Assembly (NCBI RefSeq): GCF_052114605.1
Contig: NZ_JBFRFB010000007.1
Span: 179,658 to 243,657 of the forward strand
Direction of reading: 5' to 3'
Length of the DNA stretch: 64,000 bases
DNA from: Microvirga sp052114605
GTDB lineage: Bacteria; Pseudomonadota; Alphaproteobacteria; Rhizobiales; Beijerinckiaceae
Part shown: positions 16,012-24,994 of the stretch, piece by piece
How positions within the stretch are numbered: the first letter of the stretch is position 1
Layout of the letters: every line of letters begins with the position of its first letter
Program-made: the position numbers and the translations under genes
The notes under the pieces: model-generated
Databases searched by the model: none
What the model was told of the DNA's origin: nothing
The model's input: only the letters and a program-made list of their open reading frames with translations

Positions 16012-17019
16012 ATGAAGCTGAACGCTTGGTTGGCCGGTTTTCTGGCGATCTGCCTTGGCGGCTCCGCCGTGGCGCAGCAGCCGTTGCGTGAGGTGACCTT
16101 CGGCACCAACTGGCTCGCTCAGGGAGAGCATGGCGGCTATTACCAAGCCCTCGCCGACGGCACTTACGAAAAGTACGGTCTGAAGGTCTCCATCGTTCCC
16201 GGCGGCCCGCGCGCCAACAACCGCATGCTCATGAGCGTCGGCAAGCTCGACTTCTATATGGGCGGCAGCCTCATTCAGGGCTTTTCGGCGGTCGAGAAGA
16301 ATATCCCGACGGTCGTCGTCGCAGCCCATTTCCAGAAGGAGCCGCAGGTCCTTCTCAGTCATCCGGGACAGGGCCTCGACACGTTCGAGGACTTGAAAAA
16401 ATCGAACGACATTCTCCTGTCGAAGGACGGCTTTGCCACCTTCTATCAGTGGATGAAGGTCGAGTTCGGCTTCAAGGACGAGCAGATGAAGCCCTACGGT
16501 TTCAACCCCGCGCCCTTCATCGCGAACAAGCAGGCCGTCCAACAGGGCTATGCAACCTCCGAGCCGCTCGTGATCGAGCAGGCCGCCGGCTTCAAGCCGA
16601 ATGTGTTCCTGCTCGCGGATCACGGCTTCAGTACCTACTCGACCACGGTCGAGACGCGCCGCGAGATCGTGGAGAAGGACCCGGATCTGGTGCAGCGCTT
16701 CGTCGACGCCTCGACCATCGGCTGGTACAATTATCTCAATAGTGACAATTCCAAGGCGAACGCGCTCATCAAGCGCGACAACCCGGAAATGACCGATGAA
16801 CTTCTCGCCTATTCGCGCGCCAAAATGAAGGAATACGGCATCGTCGATTCAGGCGATGCGTTGAGCCTCGGCATCGGCGCCATGTCGGATGCACGCATGA
16901 AGGACTTCTTCGAGAAGATGGTGAAGGCCGGACTCTTCAAGGCCGATCTCGATTACACGAAGGCATACACGCTGCAATTCGTGAACAAGGGCGTCGGCCT
17001 CGATCTCAAGAAGCAATAA
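16012..17019 (+). CDS. ABC transporter substrate-binding protein, NMT1/SsuA-type
   Basis: A 335-residue periplasmic binding protein with signal peptide MKLNAWLAGFLAICLGGSAVAQ. The ATG at 16012 is preferred to a GTG three bases upstream because GAGG lies seven bases before it. Early residues VTFGTNWLAQGEHGGYYQALADGTYEKYGLKV and GGPRANNRMLM are typical of the NMT1/THI5-like family that binds nitrate, sulfonates, taurine or thiamine-pyrimidine precursors. It heads a three-gene importer with the following ATPase and permease. The true ligand cannot be told; no TPP or other recognised riboswitch was seen upstream. Confidence 0.85.
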   Translation: MKLNAWLAGFLAICLGGSAVAQQPLREVTFGTNWLAQGEHGGYYQALADGTYEKYGLKVSIVPGGPRANNRMLMSVGKLDFYMGGSLIQGFSAVEKNIPTVVVAAHFQKEPQVLLSHPGQGLDTFEDLKKSNDILLSKDGFATFYQWMKVEFGFKDEQMKPYGFNPAPFIANKQAVQQGYATSEPLVIEQAAGFKPNVFLLADHGFSTYSTTVETRREIVEKDPDLVQRFVDASTIGWYNYLNSDNSKANALIKRDNPEMTDELLAYSRAKMKEYGIVDSGDALSLGIGAMSDARMKDFFEKMVKAGLFKADLDYTKAYTLQFVNKGVGLDLKKQ

Positions 17020-17031
17020 GGATCGCGCCTT

Positions 17032-17045
17032 GTGCAGCGCTGCAC
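17032..17045. other. 14-base perfect palindrome between binding-protein and ATPase genes
   Basis: GTGCAGCGCTGCAC reads the same on both strands and lies between the binding-protein stop (17019) and the ATPase ATG (17051). It may form a small stem that tunes expression of the first gene relative to the others, or be a chance palindrome. Confidence 0.35.
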
Positions 17046-17050
17046 GTGCC

Positions 17051-17833
17051 ATGACTGAGACCGCTTCCACGCTCGTGTCCCTGCACGGCGTCTCGAAGAC
17101 ATTCGCCAATGGCGTGACGGCGCTTGAAGGTCTCGGCCTCGATATACGCATCGGAGATTTCATCTCTCTTCTGGGTCCCTCCGGCTGCGGGAAATCGACG
17201 GTGCTTCGCCTGATCGCAGGACTTGCCGATCCGACATCCGGCAGCATCGTTTGGCCGGGAGCATCGCATGCGGATCATCGCGGCGAGATCGGTTTCGTCT
17301 TTCAGGAACCGACCCTGATGCCATGGGCCAATGTGGCCGACAATGTATGGCTCCCCTTACGCCTGCGCGGTATCCCAAAGCGCGACGCGAGGGACCGGAT
17401 TGCGGAATGCCTGTCCCTCGTCGGCTTGCAGGATTTCGCGAAAGCCTATCCGCGTGAACTCTCCGGCGGCATGAAGATGCGGGTGTCGATTGCCCGCGCA
17501 CTGATCGTCGATCCGAAATTACTCTTGATGGATGAGCCGTTCGCGGCTCTCGACGAGATCACGCGCTTCAAGCTGAACGACGATCTTCTCGCGCTTCAGA
17601 ACACGCTCCGCTGCACCATCGTGTTCGTAACGCATTCGGTTTACGAGAGCGCCTATCTCTCGAACCGCATCGCCATCCTGTCGCCGCGCCCCGGTCGCAT
17701 CGTCACGGAGATCGCAGGCGAGCCGCAACGAACGCGTGGTGACGAGTTTCGCACCAGCCTGCTTTATGCGGAACTCTGCCGCGATGTTTCTCATGCGCTC
17801 ATGACGGCGATGCACGGGGAGGATTTGCGATGA
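17051..17833 (+). CDS. ABC transporter ATP-binding protein, SsuB/TauB-type
   Basis: A 260-residue cytoplasmic ATPase. The ATG at 17051 (MTETASTLVSLHGVSKTF) is preferred over a TTG at 17030 that would include the palindrome. Motifs: Walker A GPSGCGKST, Q-loop VFQEPTLMPW, signature LSGGMKMRVSIARAL, Walker B LLLMDEPFAALDE, and switch His in VTHSVYESAYLSNR, the last being characteristic of nitrate/sulfonate/taurine-type ATPases. It overlaps the permease start by four bases (ATGA), so both are translationally coupled. Confidence 0.88.
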   Translation: MTETASTLVSLHGVSKTFANGVTALEGLGLDIRIGDFISLLGPSGCGKSTVLRLIAGLADPTSGSIVWPGASHADHRGEIGFVFQEPTLMPWANVADNVWLPLRLRGIPKRDARDRIAECLSLVGLQDFAKAYPRELSGGMKMRVSIARALIVDPKLLLMDEPFAALDEITRFKLNDDLLALQNTLRCTIVFVTHSVYESAYLSNRIAILSPRPGRIVTEIAGEPQRTRGDEFRTSLLYAELCRDVSHALMTAMHGEDLR

Positions 17834-18651
17834 TCCGTACCTGGAAAACGCTCAGGATCATTCTGCCAATCGCCGTCATTCTGCTGGCCATCGCTGCCTG
17901 GGAGGCAGCCGTGCGGCTTCAGGAAATTCCGCCCTATATCCTCCCCGCACCGAGCCTGATCGCCGCAACGATGTGGAGCGACCGGGCGCTTCTGTCCGCA
18001 TCGCTTCTCGTCACCGTCGAGACCACGCTCATTGCGCTTGCCCTCGCGGTCATCGGCGGCGTAGCGCTCGCTGTCACCTTAAGTCTCTCGCGCGTCGTCG
18101 AATATTCGCTCTACCCTTTCGCCGTCGTGCTGCAGGTGACGCCCGTCATCGCCATCGCACCCCTGCTTCTCATTTATATACGGCAGGATCTGGCGGTGCT
18201 GGCCTGCGCCTGGCTCGTCGCCTTCTTTCCCATGCTGTCCAACACCATGCTGGGCCTGCAATCCGTCGACAGGAATCTTCTGGAGCTGTTTCAACTTTAT
18301 GGCGCTCCCGCACGCCAGGATCGGATCGCCCGCCTTCAGGCGCGTCTGAAAGCGCTCTGGTATCTGCGCCGCCCTGCCGCCCTGCCCGCTTTCCTTGCGG
18401 GGTTGCGGATCGCGGGCGGCCTGTCCCTCGTCGGCGCCGTGGTGGCCGAAATGGCGGCAGGCTCCGCAGGGGCCGGCTCGGGCCTCGCCTATCGCATCAT
18501 CGAAAGCCAGTACCGTCTCAATATCCCCCGTCTTTTCGCAGCCCTTGTCCTTTTGGCGGTTTTGGGCGTTACTCTATTTCTTTGCTTAAGTGCCCTGACG
18601 CAGTTTCTTTTGCGGCGGTGGCATGAGAGCGCTGTGTCCCGGAGCACATGA
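17830..18651 (+). CDS. ABC transporter permease, SsuC/TauC-type
   Basis: A 273-residue inner-membrane permease with about six hydrophobic helices and the binding-protein-dependent transport signature (AALPAFLAGLRIAGGLSLVGAVVAEM). The N-terminal ILPAPSLI block and VVLQVTPVIAIAPLL segment are typical of the nitrate/sulfonate/taurine group. It overlaps the ATPase gene and ends the importer operon; the MarR gene follows with a gap of about 100 bases. Confidence 0.88.
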   Translation: MIRTWKTLRIILPIAVILLAIAAWEAAVRLQEIPPYILPAPSLIAATMWSDRALLSASLLVTVETTLIALALAVIGGVALAVTLSLSRVVEYSLYPFAVVLQVTPVIAIAPLLLIYIRQDLAVLACAWLVAFFPMLSNTMLGLQSVDRNLLELFQLYGAPARQDRIARLQARLKALWYLRRPAALPAFLAGLRIAGGLSLVGAVVAEMAAGSAGAGSGLAYRIIESQYRLNIPRLFAALVLLAVLGVTLFLCLSALTQFLLRRWHESAVSRST

Positions 18652-18757
18652 TCGGCAGGCGTGCCTGTGGGTTCTCCGATTTGTTATCTTTCTGTCATCG
18701 AAACGTCACGAGTTCCGGCACATGGTTCCTGCACGGTCGCTCATAATGGGGGAAGAC

Positions 18758-19285
18758 ATGGACAAGGACATCGTGCATCCGGGCATCAAAAGCGTCGGCT
18801 GGGCCCTGGTCCAAACCTCGCGCCTGCATCGCAGCCGCACGGGCGACAAGCTCTCGGAACTGGGTCTTTTCGCGGGCCAGGAGCAGGTTCTCCAGGCTCT
18901 CGCAAGCTCCGGCCCCATGACCATGGGCGACCTCGCCGCCATCCTGCGCGTGCGTCCCCCCACCGCTTCGAAGACGGTTTCCCGCCTTTCCACCCTGAAA
19001 CTCGTCGAGCGTCATACGGAGCCGGGCGATGCGCGCGTCGTGCGCGTGAAGCTCACCAAGGAAGGCAAACGCAAGGCCGCCTCCATCGACGCCCTTTGGG
19101 CTGAGGTCGAAGGAGAGCTTCTTGCGGGCTTCGACAACAAGGACCGCAAGCGTCTTCGCAAGCTGTTGCGCAAGGCCGCAAAGAACCTCGCCGGCCTCAC
19201 GGGCGCCGACCAGACCGGCTTCGAGGCAGACGACGACCTGGAAGACCTCGGCAGCGAAGAGCCCGTCATGGTCGCGACCGCCTGA
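18758..19285 (+). CDS. MarR-family transcriptional regulator
   Basis: A 175-residue winged-helix DNA-binding protein. The ATG at 18758 (MDKDIVHPG) is chosen because GGGGGA lies just upstream; earlier ATGs in the frame lack support. The helix-turn-helix region reads MTMGDLAAILRVRPPTASKTVSRLSTLKLVERH, followed by the wing GDARVVRVKLTKEGK. The C-terminal tail (after about residue 145) is acidic and likely disordered. It may regulate the adjacent importer or the drug/metabolite transporter at 19376; no operator could be identified with confidence. Confidence 0.88.
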   Translation: MDKDIVHPGIKSVGWALVQTSRLHRSRTGDKLSELGLFAGQEQVLQALASSGPMTMGDLAAILRVRPPTASKTVSRLSTLKLVERHTEPGDARVVRVKLTKEGKRKAASIDALWAEVEGELLAGFDNKDRKRLRKLLRKAAKNLAGLTGADQTGFEADDDLEDLGSEEPVMVATA

Positions 19286-19375
19286 CAATCCCCCCTGAAC
19301 CTCTGCCCTGAACGCAGGAGGGCCGTGCGGCTTTGGCACTCGTCCTGAACAGGGCGAGCGGCTAGCATTGCCGTA

Positions 19376-20284
19376 ATGGCCAATCCTGCAATCTCCTCGC
19401 CCACCGACAGAACCCTGTCCGACCAGCGCCGCTGGACAGGCATCGCGCTCATGTGCGCGACGATCTTCTGCTTTTCCTGCACGGACACGATAGCGAAATG
19501 GGTCAACCAATCCATGGACCCGGTCGTGACTGTCTGGGCGCGCTATCTGTCCGGCGCCTTCATGACGGCTCTCGTCATCAATCCGCACAACACGCCCGGC
19601 GTGCTGCGGTCCAGAAGGCTTCCCCTGCAGCTCCTGCGGTCGCTCCTGCTGCTCGGCTCGACCATCTGTAATTTCATCGCCCTGAAATATCTGCAGCTCG
19701 TCGAGACGACCTCGATCACTTTCGCGACTCCCCTCATCGTGGCCCTTCTGGCCGGGCCGTTTCTCGGGGAATGGGTGGGCAAGCGCCGTCTCATCGCCAT
19801 CGGTGTCGGTTTTATCGGGGTTCTCATCATCACGCGGCCCGGCATGGGCCTGATGCACCCGGCCGTGCTGCTCTCCATCGCGAACGCCATCTGCTATGCG
19901 CTCTTCATCATCGTGACCCGTATGCTCGCCTCGCGCGATTCCACGGCGACCACGATGCTCTATTCCTCAGTCGCCGGGGTTATTCTCCTGGCCCCCGCCA
20001 TCCCCTTCTTCTGGACAGCGCCCCCGACGCTTGCCACCTGGATCGGCTTGATCTCCATCGGCGCGGGGGCAACCTTCGGACAATGGATGCTCGTGCTGGC
20101 TCACTCCCGGGCGCCGGCGGCAATCCTCGCACCCTTCATCTACACCCAGATCATTTGGATGCTGGCGCTCGGCTACCTCATCTTCGGCGACTGGCCCGAT
20201 CTATGGACCTTCGTCGGGGCTGGCATCGTCATCGCATCGGGGCTTTACTTGCTCTCCCGTGAACGCGCCCGAAAAGTAGCCTGA
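19376..20284 (+). CDS. DMT-superfamily (EamA) transporter
   Basis: A 302-residue inner-membrane protein with ten predicted helices as two EamA halves (CATIFCFSCTDTIAKWVNQ opening the first, AICYALFIIVTRMLA opening the second). Members export metabolites or amino acid derivatives; substrate unknown. The initiating ATG at 19376 has only a weak ribosome binding site. It is followed four bases later by the TfoX-like gene, so the two are probably co-transcribed. Confidence 0.82.
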   Translation: MANPAISSPTDRTLSDQRRWTGIALMCATIFCFSCTDTIAKWVNQSMDPVVTVWARYLSGAFMTALVINPHNTPGVLRSRRLPLQLLRSLLLLGSTICNFIALKYLQLVETTSITFATPLIVALLAGPFLGEWVGKRRLIAIGVGFIGVLIITRPGMGLMHPAVLLSIANAICYALFIIVTRMLASRDSTATTMLYSSVAGVILLAPAIPFFWTAPPTLATWIGLISIGAGATFGQWMLVLAHSRAPAAILAPFIYTQIIWMLALGYLIFGDWPDLWTFVGAGIVIASGLYLLSRERARKVA

Positions 20285-20288
20285 GTCC

Positions 20289-20594
20289 ATGAACGATGCA
20301 CCTGTCAGCAGCCTCCCCGGCCTCGGTCCCGTGACCGAGGGCTGGCTTGCGGAAGCCGGTATCCGCACGGTTCAGGAGCTTCGCGCCATCGGCCCGGTGG
20401 AAGCCTACCGCCGCATCAAGTTCATGATGCCGCGCCAGGTAAACCTGAATGCTCTCTACGCACTGGAGGCGGCTTTGCGCGGTTGCCACTGGCTCGACCT
20501 GCCCCAGGATGTGAAGGCGGCGCTTCAGCGGGAAGCCAAAACCATCAATGAGGCCATGCGAGGCGGGGCATCCTCCCGCTGCGTTATAGGCTAG
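20289..20594 (+). CDS. TfoX/Sxy C-terminal domain protein
   Basis: A 101-residue soluble protein. The segment SLPGLGPVTEGWLAEAGIRTVQELRAIGPVEAYRRIK is the helix-hairpin-helix-like TfoX C-terminal domain, followed by NLNALYALEAALRGCHWLDLP, also typical. It lacks the TfoX N-terminal domain, as usual for these stand-alone rhizobial proteins. Role in competence is not implied; the domain may bind nucleic acid or protein. Confidence 0.82.
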   Translation: MNDAPVSSLPGLGPVTEGWLAEAGIRTVQELRAIGPVEAYRRIKFMMPRQVNLNALYALEAALRGCHWLDLPQDVKAALQREAKTINEAMRGGASSRCVIG

Positions 20595-20621
20595 AAGCAG
20601 AAATAACTGGGAGAGAGCCGG

Positions 20622-21587
20622 ATGAGTAAAGCCGACATCCTGATGACAGCCCCCATGATGCCTGTCGTCATCGAGGCGCTGGACAAGGCCTCCACCCTCC
20701 ACCGTCTTTGGGAGTATGACGATCCCGAAGCTTACCTGCGCGACATCGGCACGCGCATTCGCGGCGTGGCGACCAGTACGCTTTATGGGCGCATGGATAG
20801 CCGATTGTTCGAAAGCCTGCCCAACCTCGAAATCGTTTCGAGCTTCGGTGTCGGCTACGACAATGTGGACGTGGCTGAGGCCGCGGGCCGCAACATCATC
20901 GTCACCAATACGCCGGACGTTCTGAATGACGAGGTCGCCGATCTCACCATCGGGCTTCTGCTTGCGACCCTGCGCAGGATCCCGCAGGCCGATCGCTATC
21001 TGCGAGAGGGCCGCTGGTTGAAAGCGCCGTTTCCTCTTTCGCCGACGCTGCGAGGCCGCAAGGTCGGCATCATAGGCCTGGGACGGATCGGCAAGGCCAT
21101 CGCCACGCGGATCGAGGGTTTCGGCGTCGCCATTGCCTATCACGGCCGCAACCGTCAGACTGACGTCGCCTATCCCTATCATCCGACACTTCTGGGCATG
21201 GCGGAAGATTGCGATGTCCTCATCGCGATCACGCCGGGCGGCACCGCGACGCAAAATCTCATCAATGCCGATATCCTGAAGGCGCTCGGCCCCAACGGAG
21301 TGCTCATCAACGTGGCGCGCGGCAGCGTTGTGGACGAACAGGCGCTGATCGACGCCCTGCAATCCGGCACGATCCTGGCGGCAGGCCTCGACGTCTATCC
21401 GGACGAGCCCCGCGTCCGACAGGAACTGATCGACTTGGAGCAGGTCGTTCTCCTGCCCCACATCGCTTCCGCTTCCGTCCACACCCGCAACGCCATGGGT
21501 CAGCTCGTCGCTGACAATCTGGTGTCGTGGTTCGAAGGCAAGGGACCACTCACGCCTGTGCCGGAAACGCCGTACTCGCCGGCCTAA
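20622..21587 (+). CDS. D-isomer-specific 2-hydroxyacid dehydrogenase (glyoxylate/hydroxypyruvate reductase-like)
   Basis: A 321-residue cytosolic NAD(P)H-dependent enzyme that reduces 2-keto acids such as glyoxylate or hydroxypyruvate. Motifs: nucleotide-binding IIGLGRIGKAIATR, catalytic Arg in INVARGSVVDEQAL, Glu in YPDEPRV, His in LLPHIASASVHTRN. GGGAGAGAGCC precedes the ATG. It is convergent with the SDR at 21584 (four-base overlap), and together with the dehydratase beyond suggests a sugar-acid catabolic neighbourhood. Confidence 0.9.
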   Translation: MSKADILMTAPMMPVVIEALDKASTLHRLWEYDDPEAYLRDIGTRIRGVATSTLYGRMDSRLFESLPNLEIVSSFGVGYDNVDVAEAAGRNIIVTNTPDVLNDEVADLTIGLLLATLRRIPQADRYLREGRWLKAPFPLSPTLRGRKVGIIGLGRIGKAIATRIEGFGVAIAYHGRNRQTDVAYPYHPTLLGMAEDCDVLIAITPGGTATQNLINADILKALGPNGVLINVARGSVVDEQALIDALQSGTILAAGLDVYPDEPRVRQELIDLEQVVLLPHIASASVHTRNAMGQLVADNLVSWFEGKGPLTPVPETPYSPA

Positions 21588-22330
21588 AGCGCAAAGCCGC
21601 CATCGACTAAGTGGATCTGCCCTGTCGTGTAGCTCGCTTCATCGGATGCGAGATAAACGGCAAGCGCCGCCACTTCTTCCGGCGTGCCGAGGCGCCCCAT
21701 GGGCTGCCTGTCGATGAAAGCCTGACGAACGGCATCGATGCTCTGGCCCGAACTCTCGGCCTGCGCGGCGATGCGCTCGTCGAGCGACGGGGATTGGACG
21801 GTGCCGGGGCAGATGGCGTTGGCGCGGATGCCGCGTCTGATGAAATCGGCGGCGACAGCCTTGGTCAGGCCGATCACCGCCGCCTTCGACGCGCCATAGG
21901 CATAGCGGTTCGGGATGCCGCGGACGGACGACGCGCCGGAGGCGATGTTGACGATCGAGCCTGCGCCCTTCTCCAGCATGCCGGGCAGCACCGCCTTGAT
22001 CGTGCGGTGCATGGATTTCACGTTCAGGTCGAACGAGAAATCCCAATCCGCGTCGGAGCATTCAAGAATGCTGCCGTGCTGGACAAAGCCCGCTGCGTTG
22101 ACGAGCACATCGAACGATCCAGCATCTGTGACGAGCGACGCTATATCCGCACTTGAGAGAGCATCGAGCCTGCGGCGCTCTGCTCCCTCAAGTCCTTGCA
22201 GTTTCGCATCGTCGAGATCCGCCGCCCAGACCTTCGCACCCTCACGCAGAAAAGCCTCTGCGATGGCGCGGCCAATACCTTGGCCCGCCGCCGTCACGAG
22301 CGCCTTCTTGCCTTTGAGCCGATCCGCCAT
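21584..22330 (-). CDS. SDR-family oxidoreductase, sugar-acid type
   Basis: A 248-residue short-chain dehydrogenase. Cofactor motif VTAAGQGIGRAIAEAF, NNAG-equivalent VNAAGFVQHG, catalytic Ser in NIASGASSV and Tyr/Lys in YAYGASKAAVIGL, C-terminal TGQIHLVDGGFAL. It resembles the group containing 2-keto-3-deoxy-L-fuconate dehydrogenases and the cytosolic BDH2-like enzymes. It follows the IlvD/Edd dehydratase on the same strand 13 bases later, so acting on a 2-keto-3-deoxy sugar acid made by that enzyme is a reasonable inference. Confidence 0.85.
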   Translation of the reverse strand: MADRLKGKKALVTAAGQGIGRAIAEAFLREGAKVWAADLDDAKLQGLEGAERRRLDALSSADIASLVTDAGSFDVLVNAAGFVQHGSILECSDADWDFSFDLNVKSMHRTIKAVLPGMLEKGAGSIVNIASGASSVRGIPNRYAYGASKAAVIGLTKAVAADFIRRGIRANAICPGTVQSPSLDERIAAQAESSGQSIDAVRQAFIDRQPMGRLGTPEEVAALAVYLASDEASYTTGQIHLVDGGFAL

Positions 22331-22343
22331 GGCTTATGCCGCG

Positions 22344-24152
22344 CTAGTGGTTGTCGCGCGGTACGCCGAAGGTCTGTGCGACCTTCTGGTATTTCACGGC
22401 GGGCTTGAGCGTCATGCCCTCCGAGAGCTGATCGACCATCGAGCGCTGGATCTCCTGCCACGGCGTCTGGCTTGCCGGGTAGGCATAACCACCACGTGCT
22501 TCGAGATCCGCGCGCCGCTTCTGCAACTCTTCCGCGGAGAGCAGAATATCGGCGCTGCGCTTGTTGAGATCGATGCGCACGCGGTCACCTGATTGCAGCA
22601 ACGCGAGACCGCCACCGACCGCAGCTTCAGGCGATGCGTTGAGGATCGACGGCGTGCCCGACGTGCCGGATTGGCGACCGTCACCGATACAGGGCAGAGA
22701 CCGCACGCCACGCCGGATGAGTGAGCCGGGCGGCTGCATGTTCACCACCTCCGCCGCGCCCGGATAGCCGATGGGTCCTGCGCCGCGCATGATAAGAATG
22801 GTGTGCTCGTCGATGTCGAGTGACGGATCGTCGATGCGGTGGTGATAATCCTCAGGCCCGTCGAACACGACGACACGGCCTTCGAACGCATTGGGATCGT
22901 CAGGATTGTTGAGGTAGCGCTCCTGGAATTCCTGGCTGATCACGCTCGTCTTCATGATCGCGGAATCGAACAGCGTGCCCTTGAGGTTCAGGAAGCCCGC
23001 CTTCTCCTTCAGCGGATTGTCGTAGGAGCGGATCACCTCATGATCCCAGGTGAACTTGCCCTTGCAGTTTTCGCCGATGGTGGTGCCGGTGCAGGTGGGG
23101 GCATTCTCGTGAATCTTGCCCGCGCCGATCAGCTCGGCCATCACCGCAGGCAGGCCGCCCGCGCGGTAATATTCCTCGCCGAGATATTCGCCTGCCGGCT
23201 GCACATTGACCAGCAGCGGAATCTCGAAGCCGATGCGCTCCCAATCGTCGCAATCGAGCGGCACGCCGATATGCTTGGCGATGGCGTTGATGTGGATGGG
23301 CGCGTTGGTGGAACCGCCGATGGCCGCGTTGGCGACGATCACGTTCTCGAACGCTTCGCGGGTCATGATGTCGGAAGGCTTCAGATCCTCCCACACCATG
23401 TCGACGATGCGCAGGCCCGTCTCATAAGCCATCTGGCCGCGCTCACGATACGGCGCCGGAACGGCGGCAGAACCCGGCAGCGCCATGCCGAGCGCCTCGG
23501 CCAGCGCATTCATGGTCGAGGCAGTGCCCATTGTGTTGCAATGACCGACGGAAGGTGCGCTCGATCCCACGATGTCCATGAACTGCTGGTAGTCGATATC
23601 GCCAGCGGCATGGCGCTCACGCGCCTTCCACACGATGGTGCCGGAGCCCGTGCGCTCGCCATGGTGCCAGCCGTTGAGCATGGGGCCGACATTGAGCGAG
23701 ATCGCCGGAATGTTCACGGTAGCCGCCGCCATGAGGCAGGCGGGCATGGTCTTGTCGCAGCCGGTCAGCAGCACGACGCCGTCGAGCGGATAGCCGTAAA
23801 GAACCTCGACCAGGGAGAGATAGGCCAAGTTGCGGTCAAGGCAGGCGGTGGGCCGTTTGCCGGTCTCCTGAATAGGGTGGCACGGAAACTCGAAAGCGAT
23901 GCCGCCCGCAGCTGTGATGCCATCGCGCACACGCTTGGCAAGCTCGAGGTGGTGCCGGTTGCAGGGGGAGAGATCCGAGCCGGTCTGGGCGATGCCGATG
24001 ATCGGCTTCTTGCCCTGAAGCTCCTTACCCGTCAGGCCGAAATTCAGGTAACGCTCGAGGTAGAGCGCTGTCATGCCCGGATTGTCCGGGTTGTCGAACC
24101 AGAGCCGCGAGCGGAGCTGATCGGGGGTGAGGCGGTGAGGCTTTCCAGCCAT
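22344..24152 (-). CDS. IlvD/Edd-family sugar-acid dehydratase (arabonate/xylonate type)
   Basis: A 602-residue Fe-S dehydratase that converts an aldonate to a 2-keto-3-deoxy aldonate. The start at 24152 (MAGKPHRLTP) has AGAGGAG upstream; an earlier ATG adds eight unsupported residues. Cluster/Mg-binding features: QTGSDLSPCNRHH, TGCDKTMPACLMAA, SVGHCNTMGTAS, and GIGD-like LPCIGDGRQSGTSGTPSILNASPE. The length and blocks fit pentonate/hexonate dehydratases rather than dihydroxy-acid dehydratase for branched-chain amino acids. It probably supplies the SDR encoded next; the KDPG-type aldolase at 25872 may also belong to the route. Confidence 0.88.
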   Translation of the reverse strand: MAGKPHRLTPDQLRSRLWFDNPDNPGMTALYLERYLNFGLTGKELQGKKPIIGIAQTGSDLSPCNRHHLELAKRVRDGITAAGGIAFEFPCHPIQETGKRPTACLDRNLAYLSLVEVLYGYPLDGVVLLTGCDKTMPACLMAAATVNIPAISLNVGPMLNGWHHGERTGSGTIVWKARERHAAGDIDYQQFMDIVGSSAPSVGHCNTMGTASTMNALAEALGMALPGSAAVPAPYRERGQMAYETGLRIVDMVWEDLKPSDIMTREAFENVIVANAAIGGSTNAPIHINAIAKHIGVPLDCDDWERIGFEIPLLVNVQPAGEYLGEEYYRAGGLPAVMAELIGAGKIHENAPTCTGTTIGENCKGKFTWDHEVIRSYDNPLKEKAGFLNLKGTLFDSAIMKTSVISQEFQERYLNNPDDPNAFEGRVVVFDGPEDYHHRIDDPSLDIDEHTILIMRGAGPIGYPGAAEVVNMQPPGSLIRRGVRSLPCIGDGRQSGTSGTPSILNASPEAAVGGGLALLQSGDRVRIDLNKRSADILLSAEELQKRRADLEARGGYAYPASQTPWQEIQRSMVDQLSEGMTLKPAVKYQKVAQTFGVPRDNH

Positions 24153-24393
24153 TCTGTGCTCCTCTTGAAATCTCAAGGCCTTCCGGCCTTCATCTGGGGC
24201 GGAACAGGAGCCGGAAAACCGGCATGGGTTAGCATCTGTTCCTGTCGCAAGCGTCCTTCGTCAGCACTCGAATGCGAAACGCCGTCGCGCGCAAGCCGAC
24301 TTTCGAATAAATCATACAAATAGATCTGTAATCTTGTTTCAAGTCATGCTCCCGGCTATGATTGCGCGAACTTCGAAAGAGCTCCGGCCGGAT

Positions 24394-24990
24394 ATGTTCA
24401 AACAGATATTTCTCTTCGTTTTTGCCACGCTCATCGCTGCCCCTGCCCTAGCCGGCACGTGCCCTGATGCCAAGACGGCCAAGCAGGGCTTCGTTCTGGA
24501 GCGGCAGGGCACGCGGGCCGAGGTGCGCCAAGCTTCCGACCATTTCGTCCAGGTCACGAATCATTATCCAGGCGGCAAGAAGCAGGATGTCATCTATTAC
24601 AAGGGCCTGCTTCCCATCAGCCGCTTCGATGAGACAACGCAGAGCATATCGATTCCGGTTTCAGAGCTGCGGACCATTTTTCCGCTCGCTCTCAAGGCTC
24701 GCAGGGCAGTAACCTATGCTCCCGCCACGCCCAGCAAAGTAGGCGCTTTGATATCCCTGGAACTGACGGTCACCGGAATGGAGGAGGTCGAGCTTGGGCC
24801 GTGCACATACGAGGCCTATGCCGTCCACAACCGCTATCTCAACGCGGACGGAAAGACGACGTCGGAGCATACGGATCTCTATTCGCCCGAGCTCGGCTTC
24901 CTGATCGGCAAGCGCTACCACGAGAGAAACGGCGCGCAGACGCTCGTGAAGTACCAGAGTATCAGGCCCCTCGCCCGCGCACCTTTCTAG
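24394..24990 (+). CDS. Secreted protein of unknown function
   Basis: A 198-residue protein with signal peptide MFKQIFLFVFATLIAAPALAG; the ATG at 24394 is chosen because it places the signal at the N-terminus. The mature part begins TCPDAKTAKQGFVLERQG and has a second cysteine in LGPCTYEAY, giving a possible disulfide. Beta-rich appearance, no recognised domain. It is convergent with the TerB-like gene, four bases apart. Confidence 0.7.
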   Translation: MFKQIFLFVFATLIAAPALAGTCPDAKTAKQGFVLERQGTRAEVRQASDHFVQVTNHYPGGKKQDVIYYKGLLPISRFDETTQSISIPVSELRTIFPLALKARRAVTYAPATPSKVGALISLELTVTGMEEVELGPCTYEAYAVHNRYLNADGKTTSEHTDLYSPELGFLIGKRYHERNGAQTLVKYQSIRPLARAPF

Positions 24991-24994
24991 ACAC

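Noticed and set aside
22839..24323. 494-codon open frame on the plus strand opposite the IlvD/Edd dehydratase
   Set aside because: Antisense shadow of a strongly conserved gene; His/Arg-rich meaningless translation.
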